Positions 23,728 to 31,500 of a stretch of DNA of 37,338 bases are shown piece after piece; within the stretch, counting starts at the first letter, position 1, and every line of letters starts with the position of its first letter. The stretch is taken from positions 1-37,338 of the forward strand of contig URVB01000036.1 of NCBI GenBank assembly GCA_900551075.1. Reading direction: 5' to 3'. Under the pieces are notes generated by a model. The model saw nothing but the letters and a program-made list of their open reading frames with translations. It did no database searches and was not told the DNA's origin. A program made the translations under genes and the position numbers. The DNA comes from an uncultured Blautia sp. GTDB taxonomy: Bacteria > Bacillota > Clostridia > Lachnospirales > Lachnospiraceae.

Positions 23728-24660
23728 ATGAAAGGTGTACAGCTAACCCAAATGATGCAGGAGCTTGGGCTTACGAATCTGACTCCTGAAATCGACCTGA
23801 CCGATATGCTTGTCACAACAGCAGAGATCAATCGTCCGGCTTTGCAGTTGACAGGGTATTTGGCGCATTTTGCAAATGAGCGTGTGCAGATTATCGGATA
23901 TGTAGAATATACGTATTTGATGCAGCTTAGTGATGAAGAGAGGATGTTCAAATATGAGCGGTTTATTTCCAGCAAAATTCCCTGTGTGATATTCAGTACG
24001 ATGACAAGACCATCCAAGGATATGATTGATTTAGCTCTGAAATATAATGTACCGACATTTGTGTCAGAGAGGAGTACGTCGGCATTTATGGCAGAAATTA
24101 TCCGCTGGCTGGGCGTACAGCTGGCTCCCTGTATTTCCATTCACGGCGTTCTGGTGGATGTTTACGGCGAGGGTGTTCTCATTACCGGCGAGAGTGGAAT
24201 TGGCAAAAGCGAGGCGGCATTGGAGCTGATCAAGCGCGGGCACCGTCTCGTCAGCGATGATGTGGTGGAGCTGCGCAAAGTGAGTGATGTGACCTTGGTT
24301 GGTTCTGCACCGGATATCACCAGGCATTTTATTGAGCTTCGCGGTATTGGTATCATTGACGTAAAAACTCTGTTTGGCGTGGAGAGCGTGAAGGATACAC
24401 AGTCTGTTGATCTTGTCATTAAGCTGGAGGAATGGGACAGGGACAAGGAATATGACCGTCTTGGACTGCATGAGGAGTACACGGAATATCTGGGTAATAA
24501 GATCGTATGTCATTCTCTTCCGATTCGTCCCGGCAGGAATCTTGCGATCATTGTAGAATCAGCGGCCGTTAACCACAGACAGAAGAAAATGGGTTATAAT
24601 GCTGCCGAGGAGCTGTACAAGCGTGTACAGGCAAACATCGCGAGAAAACGTGAAAATTGA
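23728..24660 (+). CDS. hprK: HPr kinase/phosphorylase
   Basis: HprK phosphorylates and dephosphorylates Ser46 of HPr, the master signal of carbon catabolite repression in Firmicutes. The 310-residue protein has an N-terminal MurF-like domain (to about 130), conserved His140 (ISIHG), Walker A GESGIGKS (154-161), RLVSDDVVEL and the HprK signature FIELRGIGIIDVKTLFG (201-217). The start ATG 23728 follows AAAAGGAG. An upstream in-frame ATG (23683) lies in the leader and lacks a binding site. It is followed after 44 bases by the glucokinase gene, so glycolytic-flux sensing and glucose phosphorylation share a unit. Confidence 0.96.
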   Translation: MKGVQLTQMMQELGLTNLTPEIDLTDMLVTTAEINRPALQLTGYLAHFANERVQIIGYVEYTYLMQLSDEERMFKYERFISSKIPCVIFSTMTRPSKDMIDLALKYNVPTFVSERSTSAFMAEIIRWLGVQLAPCISIHGVLVDVYGEGVLITGESGIGKSEAALELIKRGHRLVSDDVVELRKVSDVTLVGSAPDITRHFIELRGIGIIDVKTLFGVESVKDTQSVDLVIKLEEWDRDKEYDRLGLHEEYTEYLGNKIVCHSLPIRPGRNLAIIVESAAVNHRQKKMGYNAAEELYKRVQANIARKREN

Positions 24661-24704
24661 GTATGATCATCAAAAACAGTAAAATAAAAAACGGAGGGGC
24701 TAAA

Positions 24705-25643
24705 ATGAGATATTGTTTTGGTATTGATGTGGGAGGAACGTCGATCAAATGCGGACTGTTTCAGACCGATGGAGTTCTGATTGAAAAATGGGAAATTCCT
24801 ACAAGAACAGAAAATAAGGGAGAGGCAATACTGCCGGACGTGGCAAAGAGTATTCGTGATAAGATGGAAGAGCGGGAGATCAACACAGGGAATGTGGAAG
24901 GCGTTGGTATTGGAATTCCGGGTCCCATAAATGAAAACGGCGAGGCTGCCTGCGCGGTAAATCTTTATTGGGGATTCAAGGCAGTTGCCAAAGAGCTCAG
25001 CGATTTGACCGGACTTTTGGCAAAGGCAGGCAACGATGCAAACGTAGCGGCTCTTGGGGAGGCATGGAAAGGTGCTGCCGAGGGTGCGAAAAACATGGTT
25101 ATGGTAACGCTTGGAACCGGTGTCGGCGGCGGTATTATTGTAAATGGCAGGATCGTATCCGGGGCTCACGGTGCGGCCGGTGAAGTCGGCCATGCCAATA
25201 TGAACCATGCAGAAACAGAAAGCTGCAACTGCGGAAACTGCGGATGTCTGGAACAGGTAGCTTCTGCAACCGGAATTGTACGTGTGGCAAAGAAAGAGCT
25301 GGAAGCGTCAGAGGATGAAAGCATGCTCAGAGCTCTGGATAAGGTAACGGCAAAGGATGTATTGGATGCTTACAAAGCAGGAGATGCTGCTGCAGTGCGT
25401 ATTATGGATAAGGTAGGAGATCAGTTGGGCGGAGCCCTGGCGATCTTTTCCTGTGTAATCGATCCGGAAACCATCGTGGTCGGCGGGGGTGTATCAAAGG
25501 CGGGGCAGCCGTTGATTGATTGTATAAGGAAGTATTACAGGAAATATGCCTTTCCTTTGTGCAAAGACACTCCGATCGTACTTGCAAAGCTCGGAAATGA
25601 TGCGGGAATCTATGGTGCGGCAAGGATGGTATTGCCGGAATAA
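24705..25643 (+). CDS. glcK: ROK-family glucokinase
   Basis: This enzyme phosphorylates glucose to glucose 6-phosphate in the cytoplasm. The 312-residue protein has the ATP loop FGIDVGGTSIKCGLF, VGIGIPGPI, AGNDANVAALGE with the catalytic Asp, LGTGVGGGIIVNGRI, the ROK signature AGEVGHANM and the zinc-binding cluster CNCGNCGCLEQ. The short length without an N-terminal helix-turn-helix makes it an enzyme rather than a ROK repressor. ACGGAGGGG precedes ATG 24705. It lies downstream of hprK and a bidirectional terminator ends the unit. Activity on other hexoses is possible in this family. Confidence 0.9.
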   Translation: MRYCFGIDVGGTSIKCGLFQTDGVLIEKWEIPTRTENKGEAILPDVAKSIRDKMEEREINTGNVEGVGIGIPGPINENGEAACAVNLYWGFKAVAKELSDLTGLLAKAGNDANVAALGEAWKGAAEGAKNMVMVTLGTGVGGGIIVNGRIVSGAHGAAGEVGHANMNHAETESCNCGNCGCLEQVASATGIVRVAKKELEASEDESMLRALDKVTAKDVLDAYKAGDAAAVRIMDKVGDQLGGALAIFSCVIDPETIVVGGGVSKAGQPLIDCIRKYYRKYAFPLCKDTPIVLAKLGNDAGIYGAARMVLPE

Positions 25644-25657
25644 AAATGCAGTATTAG

Positions 25658-25693
25658 AAAATGGGATGCTCCTTTCGGGGAACATCCCATTTT
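25658..25693 (+). terminator. Bidirectional terminator between glcK and the convergent PBP gene
   Basis: AAAATGGGATG (25658-25668) and CATCCCATTTT (25683-25693) are exact inverted copies. T-runs occur at the 3' end of the stem on both strands, so it can serve both genes. Confidence 0.75.
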
Positions 25694-25709
25694 GATTTCC
25701 GGCAGATTC

Positions 25710-28352
25710 TTAATAAACTTCCCAATCGGTTTCGGGAATACCGGTCTCACCGGGGTCACCGCCGTTTTGGCCGGGATCACCGTCGGTATCACCGGGATCA
25801 CCGTCGGTATCACCGGGATCACCGTCGGTATCACCAGGGTCGCCGTCGGTATCACCAGGGTCGCCGTCGGTATCACCAGGGTCGCCGTCGGTATCGCCGG
25901 GATTCCCGCCGTTGTTATTCGGGTCAGGTGTCGGGGAAAGCTCCGGCTCCTCGGGAGCTTCCTCATAGGTTTCATCCGGTTCGGCTTCCGGAATATAGAA
26001 GTGCTGATCACAGGTTTCTGTCGGCAGATTGCCGATATCAAAGTATTCAGTGATTACGGAACAGCCAGCTCTTGGAAGAAGCCCTGTTTCCTCACAGATA
26101 CTTGCTTTTTCAACACTTGAAGGCATATCAAAATCTTTGTATTCCATTCCGGAATGTATGCGGGTCATGACCTTTTTCCACAGGGTCTTGTGGAAGTCAC
26201 GGGCATAATCCGGAAGCTTCTCGTTGTTGTCAAAGCCGGACCATACAGCACAGGTATAATAAGGTGTGTAGCCTACGAACCACAAGTCATTGTATTCTTC
26301 AGTGGTACCTGTTTTTCCGGCAACTGCCATATTGTCAAGCTGGCAGGCTGTACCAGTACCGTGTTTTACAACATCCTCCATAGCGCTGGTCAAAAGCCAT
26401 GCGGTACTTTCTTTGATTACAGAACGTTCGGCAGAGGTTTTTTCAATCAGAACGTTTCCGTTATGGTCCAGAATCTTCGTATAGTAAATCGGTTTGATAT
26501 AATTGCCGCCGTTTGCAATGGCAGCGTAGGAAGCACAAAGCTCTACGTTTGTAACACCATTGGTAATACCGCCAAGGGCAGTTGCAAGGTTTGCATCACT
26601 CCAGATATTTCCGTTAGCATCCTGGTCAGCCTCTGTGCCGTGTGCCAGTGTGGTAAAACCGAAGTTATCCAGGTACTGCAGACCTAAGTCGGGAGTAACT
26701 TCTTCGAGACATTTGACAGCTACAACATTGACAGAGTTCTGGATTGCCTGACGGATCGTGGTGGTTCCTCCGTAGGATCTGGTAGAGTTGTTCACCGGAG
26801 AACCGTCCGGATAATTGTAAGGTTCATCTTCAAAGGTGGTTGCCAGTGTCATACCCTTTTCGTTCAGGGCAGGAGCATAGGTGGAAACAAGCTTAAAGGT
26901 AGAACCGGGCTGCCGTGTGGTATCTGTTGCACGGTTCAGTGTCAGGCTGGCAGTCTTTTCTCCCCGTCCTCCGATGATCGCTTTTACGTATCCGGTATGC
27001 TGGTCAATGACACTCATGGAAGACTGCGGCTGAGGTGCGAAGTTGATTCGTTCCGCAACCTCCTTGCTTCCATCGGAAAGAATGGCTGCCTTGTAGCGGT
27101 CTACATAAGACTGACCCTCTTCCGGAGAATCAAACAAAAGGTCAAATTCCGGATCTTCATTCTGGAAATAAAGAGTCAGCATTTCCTTGCTGTAGTTTAC
27201 CTCGTTGCCCTCCGGATCAGTAACAGTCAGAGCATAATCCAAAGCGTACTGAACGGTATCCGGGTAATTTTCGGGATTTGCATACTCTTCATCCAGAATC
27301 GCCTGAATATTGGGATCCTGTGTGGTATAAATACTTAAGCCGCCGCTGTACAGCATGTTGCTTGCCTGGGTTTTTGTGTAGCCCTTGATGTTCATCAGAT
27401 CGTTGATCACCTGGCTGGTCAGCTCGTCCTCGAAATAAGTGTAGATTTTGTTGTTGGTCTGAGAGCTTGCTTCCTGTGCCTGCTGAATTCTTGTGTATAC
27501 ATCATCGTTGAGTGCTTCATCAAATTGCGCCTGGTCGATGTATCCCTGATCCAGCATATGGTCCAGCACTTCTTTTTTACGTTTGGCATTGTCCTTGGGA
27601 TTCAGGATTGGATTGAATTTACTGGGATTCTGCGTAATTCCTGCCAGAGTAGCACATTCGGAAAGATTCAGATCCCAGACATCCTTATTGAAATACTGGC
27701 GGGCGGCTGCCTGTACGCCGTACGCGCCGGCTCCCAGGTTGATGGTGTTCAGATAGTTTTCGAGAATGACCTGTTTGTCATTGATTTTTTCTTCTACCTG
27801 AATGGCCAGGTACTGTTCCTGAAATTTACGTGTGAATTTTTCAAGCCAGGTGGATTCATTTGTCCAGTTGGTGAATACATTGTTTTTCAGGAGCTGCTGC
27901 GTAATCGTACTTGCCCCTTCAGAGAGCTCTCTTGTTGTAACCGCTCTTACAAAAGCCCGCAAAATACCTCTTACGTCAATTCCATTATGTTCATAAAATC
28001 GTTCATCCTCAATTGCTACAACGGCATGCTGGAGATCAAGGGGAATCTGGTCAATGGAAACCGGAAGACGGTTGGAACTTGGTGCTGCCAGCTTCCTTAG
28101 CTGGTTGCCCTGGTCATCATACAGAAAGGATGCATAGCCAAGAGGCATAATATCAATATCTTCTACATTAGGAGCGTTGTCTATGACCCCCTTAAACGCA
28201 CCTATGCCCAGACAGATGCCGATGACACAGACCGTGATCAAAGATATAAACAGAACCCGGATAAACGAAACGTGCGCTCTCTTTCCCATCATGGAAGAAC
28301 GGGAAATCAGGGAGTTTCGTTTCTTTGAGGTCGACTTTTTTCCGTAATTCAT
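25710..28352 (-). CDS. Class A penicillin-binding protein (glycosyltransferase-transpeptidase), PBP1A type
   Basis: This bifunctional enzyme polymerises lipid II and crosslinks peptidoglycan at the outer membrane face. The 880-residue protein has a short basic cytoplasmic N terminus, one membrane anchor at about 30-52 and a GT51 domain (AIEDERFYEHNGID with the catalytic Glu, GASTITQQLLKN, EKINDKQVILENYLN). The transpeptidase domain has the serine motif PGSTFK (about residue 480), SVN (about 540) and AGKTGTTEEYNDLWFVG (about 680). After PRAGC the protein ends in an acidic Pro/Gly tail with six exact copies of a seven-residue unit (GDTDGDP). GGAGGAATACC precedes the ATG. A -10-like TATAAT lies on the minus strand at 28379-28384 with only a weak -35. 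Confidence 0.93.
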   Translation of the reverse strand: MNYGKKSTSKKRNSLISRSSMMGKRAHVSFIRVLFISLITVCVIGICLGIGAFKGVIDNAPNVEDIDIMPLGYASFLYDDQGNQLRKLAAPSSNRLPVSIDQIPLDLQHAVVAIEDERFYEHNGIDVRGILRAFVRAVTTRELSEGASTITQQLLKNNVFTNWTNESTWLEKFTRKFQEQYLAIQVEEKINDKQVILENYLNTINLGAGAYGVQAAARQYFNKDVWDLNLSECATLAGITQNPSKFNPILNPKDNAKRKKEVLDHMLDQGYIDQAQFDEALNDDVYTRIQQAQEASSQTNNKIYTYFEDELTSQVINDLMNIKGYTKTQASNMLYSGGLSIYTTQDPNIQAILDEEYANPENYPDTVQYALDYALTVTDPEGNEVNYSKEMLTLYFQNEDPEFDLLFDSPEEGQSYVDRYKAAILSDGSKEVAERINFAPQPQSSMSVIDQHTGYVKAIIGGRGEKTASLTLNRATDTTRQPGSTFKLVSTYAPALNEKGMTLATTFEDEPYNYPDGSPVNNSTRSYGGTTTIRQAIQNSVNVVAVKCLEEVTPDLGLQYLDNFGFTTLAHGTEADQDANGNIWSDANLATALGGITNGVTNVELCASYAAIANGGNYIKPIYYTKILDHNGNVLIEKTSAERSVIKESTAWLLTSAMEDVVKHGTGTACQLDNMAVAGKTGTTEEYNDLWFVGYTPYYTCAVWSGFDNNEKLPDYARDFHKTLWKKVMTRIHSGMEYKDFDMPSSVEKASICEETGLLPRAGCSVITEYFDIGNLPTETCDQHFYIPEAEPDETYEEAPEEPELSPTPDPNNNGGNPGDTDGDPGDTDGDPGDTDGDPGDTDGDPGDTDGDPGDTDGDPGQNGGDPGETGIPETDWEVY
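25771..25896 (-). repeat. Six tandem 21-bp repeats encoding the PBP C-terminal tail
   Basis: Six in-frame copies of a 21-bp unit run from 25771 to 25896 and encode GDTDGDP repeats. Two sequence versions alternate in blocks (GGGATCACC in the first copies, AGGGTCGCC in the later ones on the plus strand), which suggests expansion by slippage or unequal exchange. Copy number is likely variable between strains. Confidence 0.9.
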
Positions 28353-28495
28353 GGTATTCCTCCTTTATAATCCGTTATATTATATCAAATTAAAATAAGT
28401 AAATAAACCCCCAAATAAAAACTTCACACTTTCTTTAGAAACAGCCGTAACAGGAAAAAAACGGGGGATTTTTTCCGGAATGTCTACACTTAGGA

Positions 28496-28525
28496 TTGAC
28501 AGAATTCCGGCTGAAAATGTACAAT
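28496..28525 (+). promoter_or_regulatory. Promoter of the YigZ/IMPACT gene
   Basis: TTGACA (28496-28501), an 18-base spacer and TACAAT (28520-28525) lie 58 bases before the ATG. Upstream, GGAAAAAA (28453-28460) and TTTTTTCC (28469-28476) make an inverted repeat in the divergent gap. Confidence 0.65.
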
Positions 28526-28583
28526 AATTATAGCAATACGGCTGTATATGGCTGTAATTTTACAAATACCGGAGGCAAAGGCG

Positions 28584-29240
28584 ATGTTAGAGCATTACAA
28601 AACTGTCCTGGAAGGCGGCGAAGGAGAGATTACAGAAAAAAAATCCAGATTTATCGCAACGGTACGTCTGGTGGAGTCCGAGGAAGAAGCCCTTGCTTTT
28701 ATTGAAGAAATGCGCAAAAAATACTGGGATGCCAGACATAACTGTTATGCGTATTCCGTAGGTGTGAATCGGGAGTTTACCAGATGCAGCGATGATGGGG
28801 AACCCTCCGGGACAGCCGGACGTCCGATGCTGGATGTGATCCTGGGGGAGGATATTTATAATGTGGCTGTTGTAGTGACCCGATACTTCGGGGGAGTACT
28901 GCTGGGCACCGGAGGACTGGTCAGGGCCTATTCCAGGGCTGTACAGGAAGGACTTGGAAGCAGTCGGATTATTGAGAAGCAACATGGGATTTCCCTGGAA
29001 GTGACCACCGATTATTCAGGAGTCGGAAGAATTCAGTATATTGCAGGGGAACGGAAGCTTCCAATCCTGGATTCCGAGTATACGGATAAGGTGGTCCTGA
29101 AGCTTTTGGCGCCGTTCGGTGAGGCTGACGCTGTTTTGAGGGCGGTTATAGAAGGGACCAATGGCAGGGCCAAAATACAGAAGGATAAGGAATTGTATTT
29201 TGCTGTGTTGGATGGAGTGGTGCATCTGTTTGAGCATTAA
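28584..29240 (+). CDS. yigZ: YigZ/IMPACT family protein (UPF0029)
   Basis: This 218-residue protein belongs to the YigZ/YvyE family, which has an N-terminal IMPACT domain (EKKSRFIATVR, DARHNCYAYSVG, DDGEPSGTAGRPML, VVVTRYFGGVLLGTGGLVRAYS) and a C-terminal DUF1949 ferredoxin-like domain. The eukaryotic relative regulates the Gcn2 kinase. The bacterial function is not established, and a ribosome or translation role is suspected. ATG 28584 is chosen over ATG 28548 because ACCGGAGG sits eight to nine bases ahead. It is monocistronic, with its own promoter and a strong terminator. Confidence 0.92.
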   Translation: MLEHYKTVLEGGEGEITEKKSRFIATVRLVESEEEALAFIEEMRKKYWDARHNCYAYSVGVNREFTRCSDDGEPSGTAGRPMLDVILGEDIYNVAVVVTRYFGGVLLGTGGLVRAYSRAVQEGLGSSRIIEKQHGISLEVTTDYSGVGRIQYIAGERKLPILDSEYTDKVVLKLLAPFGEADAVLRAVIEGTNGRAKIQKDKELYFAVLDGVVHLFEH

Positions 29241-29252
29241 GCAGAAAATCAC

Positions 29253-29287
29253 ACAAATATGCCCGGAGCTGCTCCGGGCATATTTGT
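29253..29287 (+). terminator. Strong bidirectional terminator
   Basis: A 17-bp perfect inverted repeat (ACAAATATGCCCGGAGC and its complement, one-base centre) lies between the convergent yigZ and MATE pseudogene. T-rich arms are present on both strands. Confidence 0.8.
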
Positions 29288-30229
29288 TCAGGATTTTAGT
29301 GTTTTATATGTGTAAGCGATTACGATCGCAGAAATGATAAATGTCAGGACATCTGATACCGGCATGGAATACAGGACCCCGTCAAGTCCGAAAAAGAGAG
29401 GCAGCAGCAGGGCGAAGCCGACGCCGAACAATACTTCACGTACCATGGAAAGCATGGTGGAAAGAAGTTTTCTACGATCAATAAGGCTACGGCGCCTGCC
29501 ACAGCCTCTGCGGTTAACAAATGGGTAAATAGACTGCTGGTTACGAAAGCTGCTTTTTTGAAGGCTTATGGCCTTCATGCGGCAGAGATACCAGACAGAA
29601 TTGCTGTCAGCACCTGACCCAATACAGTTGCCACAGCCGCACCCATCATTCCCCATTTAGAAAACAGGGTCCAGAATGATGTTGGTCAATGCACCTCCAA
29701 GGGTAGCGAACATTGCAAATTTAGGACTTCCGTCTGAACGGATAATGGGATTCATGGACTGGCCAAACATATAAAACGGTACTCCCACGGAAATCCAGAA
29801 GAAATATTCTTTGGCATGGCAGAAGGTTTCTCCGCTTACCCGTCTTCCGAAGAGGGTTAAAATCTGTTCCTGAAAGATTAAATAGATGGCGGTCAGAATG
29901 ATACTGCAGATGATGCAGAACAGAACTGCACTGCCGATACTTTTATGGGCGTCGTCTTTCTTATTTGCCCCAAGGCTGATGCTGACAAAAGCGCAGCAGA
30001 CGTCGCCAATCATGACTGCAATAGCAAGAGCAACGACCGTCAGAGGAAAAACGACTGTGTTGGCAGCGTTCCCGTAAGATCCGAGATAGTCTGCGTTTGC
30101 AATAAAAATCTGGTTAACGATGTTGTAGAGCGCCGCAACCAGAAGGGAAATGATACATGGAACTGCGTATTTCCGCATTAATGTTCCAATCGGTTCTGTT
30201 TCCAGAAATGTGTTTGATTTTTGATTCAT
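29288..30229 (-). pseudogene. MATE-family multidrug efflux gene, frameshifted and internally deleted
   Basis: The first part (from ATG 30229, MNQKSNTFLETEPIGTLMRKYAVP) is a good MATE N terminus with about five membrane segments, down to GGALTNIILDPVF, where a TAA stops the frame (29657-29659). Beyond it MATE sequence resumes in other frames (WGMMGAAVATV, then SVWYLCRMKAISLQKSSF), and the last part (STMLSMVREVLFGVGFALLLPLFFGLDG) is the usual C-terminal region. The total of about 940 bp is well short of the roughly 1350 bp expected, so about 150 codons are missing as well as at least two frameshifts. GGAGGAGAG precedes the start, and a promoter and structured leader are intact. Sequencing error could explain a frameshift but not the deletion. 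Confidence 0.82.
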
Positions 30230-30243
30230 TGGACTCTCCTCCT

Positions 30244-30298
30244 GAAAAATTAAGCGCATAGCCTAAAGAGCTGGATTTATGCCTTTGGCTACACGCTT
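30244..30298 (-). ncRNA. Leader module B: structured RNA with U-tract just before the MATE ribosome binding site
   Basis: On the minus strand AAGCG..TAGCC pairs with GGCTA..CGCTT (two-base internal mismatch), enclosing a loop with an AAAG/CTTT mini-stem and the sequence TAAATCCAG. The stem is followed by AATTTTT and then CAGGAGGAG. It shares AGCGTGTRGC and TAAATCCAG with module A, so the two are repeats of one RNA element. This looks like a riboswitch with an overlapping terminator. MATE context suggests the guanidine-IV (mepA) type, unverified. Confidence 0.55.
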
Positions 30299-30325
30299 TT
30301 TTTGTCTGCTTTTTTATTTTATTGC

Positions 30326-30384
30326 AAAATAAAAACAGCCCGCAACAATCAACTGGATTTACGCAGTTCTGCCACACGCTGTTT
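30326..30384 (-). ncRNA. Leader module A: structured RNA with terminator, promoter-proximal copy
   Basis: On the minus strand AAACAGC pairs with GCTGTTT and is followed by TTATTTT, a terminator shape. Inside, AACTG and CAGTT make a hairpin whose loop and flank read CGTAAATCCAG. The element begins directly at the expected transcription start of the promoter at 30393-30421. AGCGTGTGGC and TAAATCCAG recur in module B. A ligand-controlled antiterminator is the best explanation. Confidence 0.55.
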
Positions 30385-30392
30385 CTATTGTT

Positions 30393-30421
30393 AATATATC
30401 AAATTTGCCTGCTGGTGTCAA
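30393..30421 (-). promoter_or_regulatory. Promoter of the MATE leader
   Basis: On the minus strand TTGACA (30421-30416), 17 bases and TATATT (30398-30393) form a near-consensus sigma-A promoter. The predicted start is at about 30386, at the 5' edge of leader module A. Confidence 0.75.
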
Positions 30422-30444
30422 AGGTCTTTTTTAACAAAAAATGC

Positions 30445-30963
30445 TTAACATTTCTCCGGTTCCGGGTAATCCACCCCAAAAGTATCCACAGTCATGGATT
30501 TGATTTTTTGTTCATCCAGGGGTCTGTCACTGTAATCGGTATCTTCCTCCGCAATTCTGTTGACTACATCCATGCCTTCCAGCACTTTACCGAAAGCCGC
30601 GTAAGCGCCGTCCAGGTGCGGAGCAGCTTTGTGCATGATGAAGAACTGGCTTCCGCCGGAGTTTGGGTTCATGGCTCTTGCCATGGAAAAAACACCCGGA
30701 GTATGTTTCAGATCATTTTTGAACCCGTTTTGTGCAAATTCGCCTTTGATGCCGTAGCCCGGGCCGCCCATTCCGGTACCGTCCGGACATCCTCCCTGAA
30801 TCATGAAGCCGTTGATCACGCGGTGAAAGATCAGTCCGTCATAAAAGCCCTTTTTTACAAGACTGATAAAATTGTTGACTGTATTCGGGGCGGTTTCCGG
30901 GTATAATTCTGCTTTCATCACGTCACCGTTTTCCATGGTGATGGTTACAATAGGATTTGCCAT
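30445..30963 (-). CDS. Cyclophilin-type peptidyl-prolyl cis-trans isomerase
   Basis: This 172-residue cytoplasmic cyclophilin (no signal peptide) catalyses proline isomerisation during protein folding. Active-site blocks are present: FHRVINGFMIQGGCPDGTGMGGPGYGIKGEF with the catalytic Arg, FSMARAMNPNSGGSQFFIM and LDGAYAAFGKVLEGMDVV. AAAAGGAGAAAC precedes the ATG. Its promoter overlaps the opposite-strand promoter of tsaE. No convincing terminator follows before the MATE promoter, so some read-through is possible. Confidence 0.94.
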   Translation of the reverse strand: MANPIVTITMENGDVMKAELYPETAPNTVNNFISLVKKGFYDGLIFHRVINGFMIQGGCPDGTGMGGPGYGIKGEFAQNGFKNDLKHTPGVFSMARAMNPNSGGSQFFIMHKAAPHLDGAYAAFGKVLEGMDVVNRIAEEDTDYSDRPLDEQKIKSMTVDTFGVDYPEPEKC

Positions 30964-30988
30964 AGTTGTTTCTCCTTTTCAAAAAGTA

Positions 30989-31017
30989 TTGTTTTTCTCT
31001 GTGCGCTCTATTATAAT
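30989..31017 (+). promoter_or_regulatory. Promoter of tsaE-tsaB-rimI
   Basis: TTGTTT (30989-30994), 17 bases and TATAAT (31012-31017) lie 35 bases before tsaE. The -10 overlaps that of the divergent cyclophilin promoter. Confidence 0.65.
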
Positions 31018-31038
31018 ATGCAAAGAACAATTCTGCAA
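31010..31038 (-). promoter_or_regulatory. Promoter of the cyclophilin gene
   Basis: On the minus strand TTGCAG (31038-31033), 17 bases and TATAAT (31015-31010). The two opposite -10 elements share the bases 31012-31015, so the polymerases would compete for this site. Confidence 0.65.
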
Positions 31039-31052
31039 GAGAAGGGTGAAAA

Positions 31053-31487
31053 ATGATAGTAGAGACAAGAACACCGGAAGAGACATTTGCATTAGGAGCA
31101 AAGCTCGGAAGAGAGGCCAGGCCCGGGCAGATTTATACGCTGAACGGAGATTTAGGGGTGGGAAAGACCGTGTTTACCCAGGGCGTTGCTTCGGGGCTTG
31201 GAATTAGGGAGCCTGTCAGCAGTCCTACCTTTACCATTATACAGATTTATGAGGAGGGAAGACTTCCGTTTTATCATTTTGATGTATATCGTATCGGTGA
31301 TATTGAAGAAATGGAAGAGATCGGTTATGATGATTATTTTTTCGGTGAAGGGATATGCCTGATCGAATGGGCGGATTTAATTGAAGAAATTCTTCCGGAA
31401 ACCCTGATTCGGGTGACAATCGAAAAGGATTTGGAGCAGGGCTTTGATTACCGGCGCATTACGATACAAGGCCTGGAGATTGCATAG
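31053..31487 (+). CDS. tsaE: tRNA threonylcarbamoyladenosine biosynthesis ATPase TsaE
   Basis: TsaE is the ATPase of the TsaB-TsaD-TsaE complex that makes t6A37 in ANN-decoding tRNAs. The 144-residue protein has the P-loop GDLGVGKT (32-39), the conserved VSSPTFTI block, YHFDVYRI and ICLIEWADLI. GAAGGGTG precedes ATG 31053. The tsaB start follows 13 bases after its stop, so the genes form an operon. Confidence 0.93.
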   Translation: MIVETRTPEETFALGAKLGREARPGQIYTLNGDLGVGKTVFTQGVASGLGIREPVSSPTFTIIQIYEEGRLPFYHFDVYRIGDIEEMEEIGYDDYFFGEGICLIEWADLIEEILPETLIRVTIEKDLEQGFDYRRITIQGLEIA

Positions 31488-31500
31488 AGTGGAGGGAAAT

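Noticed and set aside
25771..25896. CRISPR-like direct repeats
   Set aside because: The 21-bp units are directly tandem without spacers and are in frame within a PBP gene.
25692..26120. Plus-strand open frame with Val-Gly-Ile-Thr type repeats
   Set aside because: The repeats are the reverse complement of the PBP tail repeats. The frame has no start signals and lies antisense to a clear gene.
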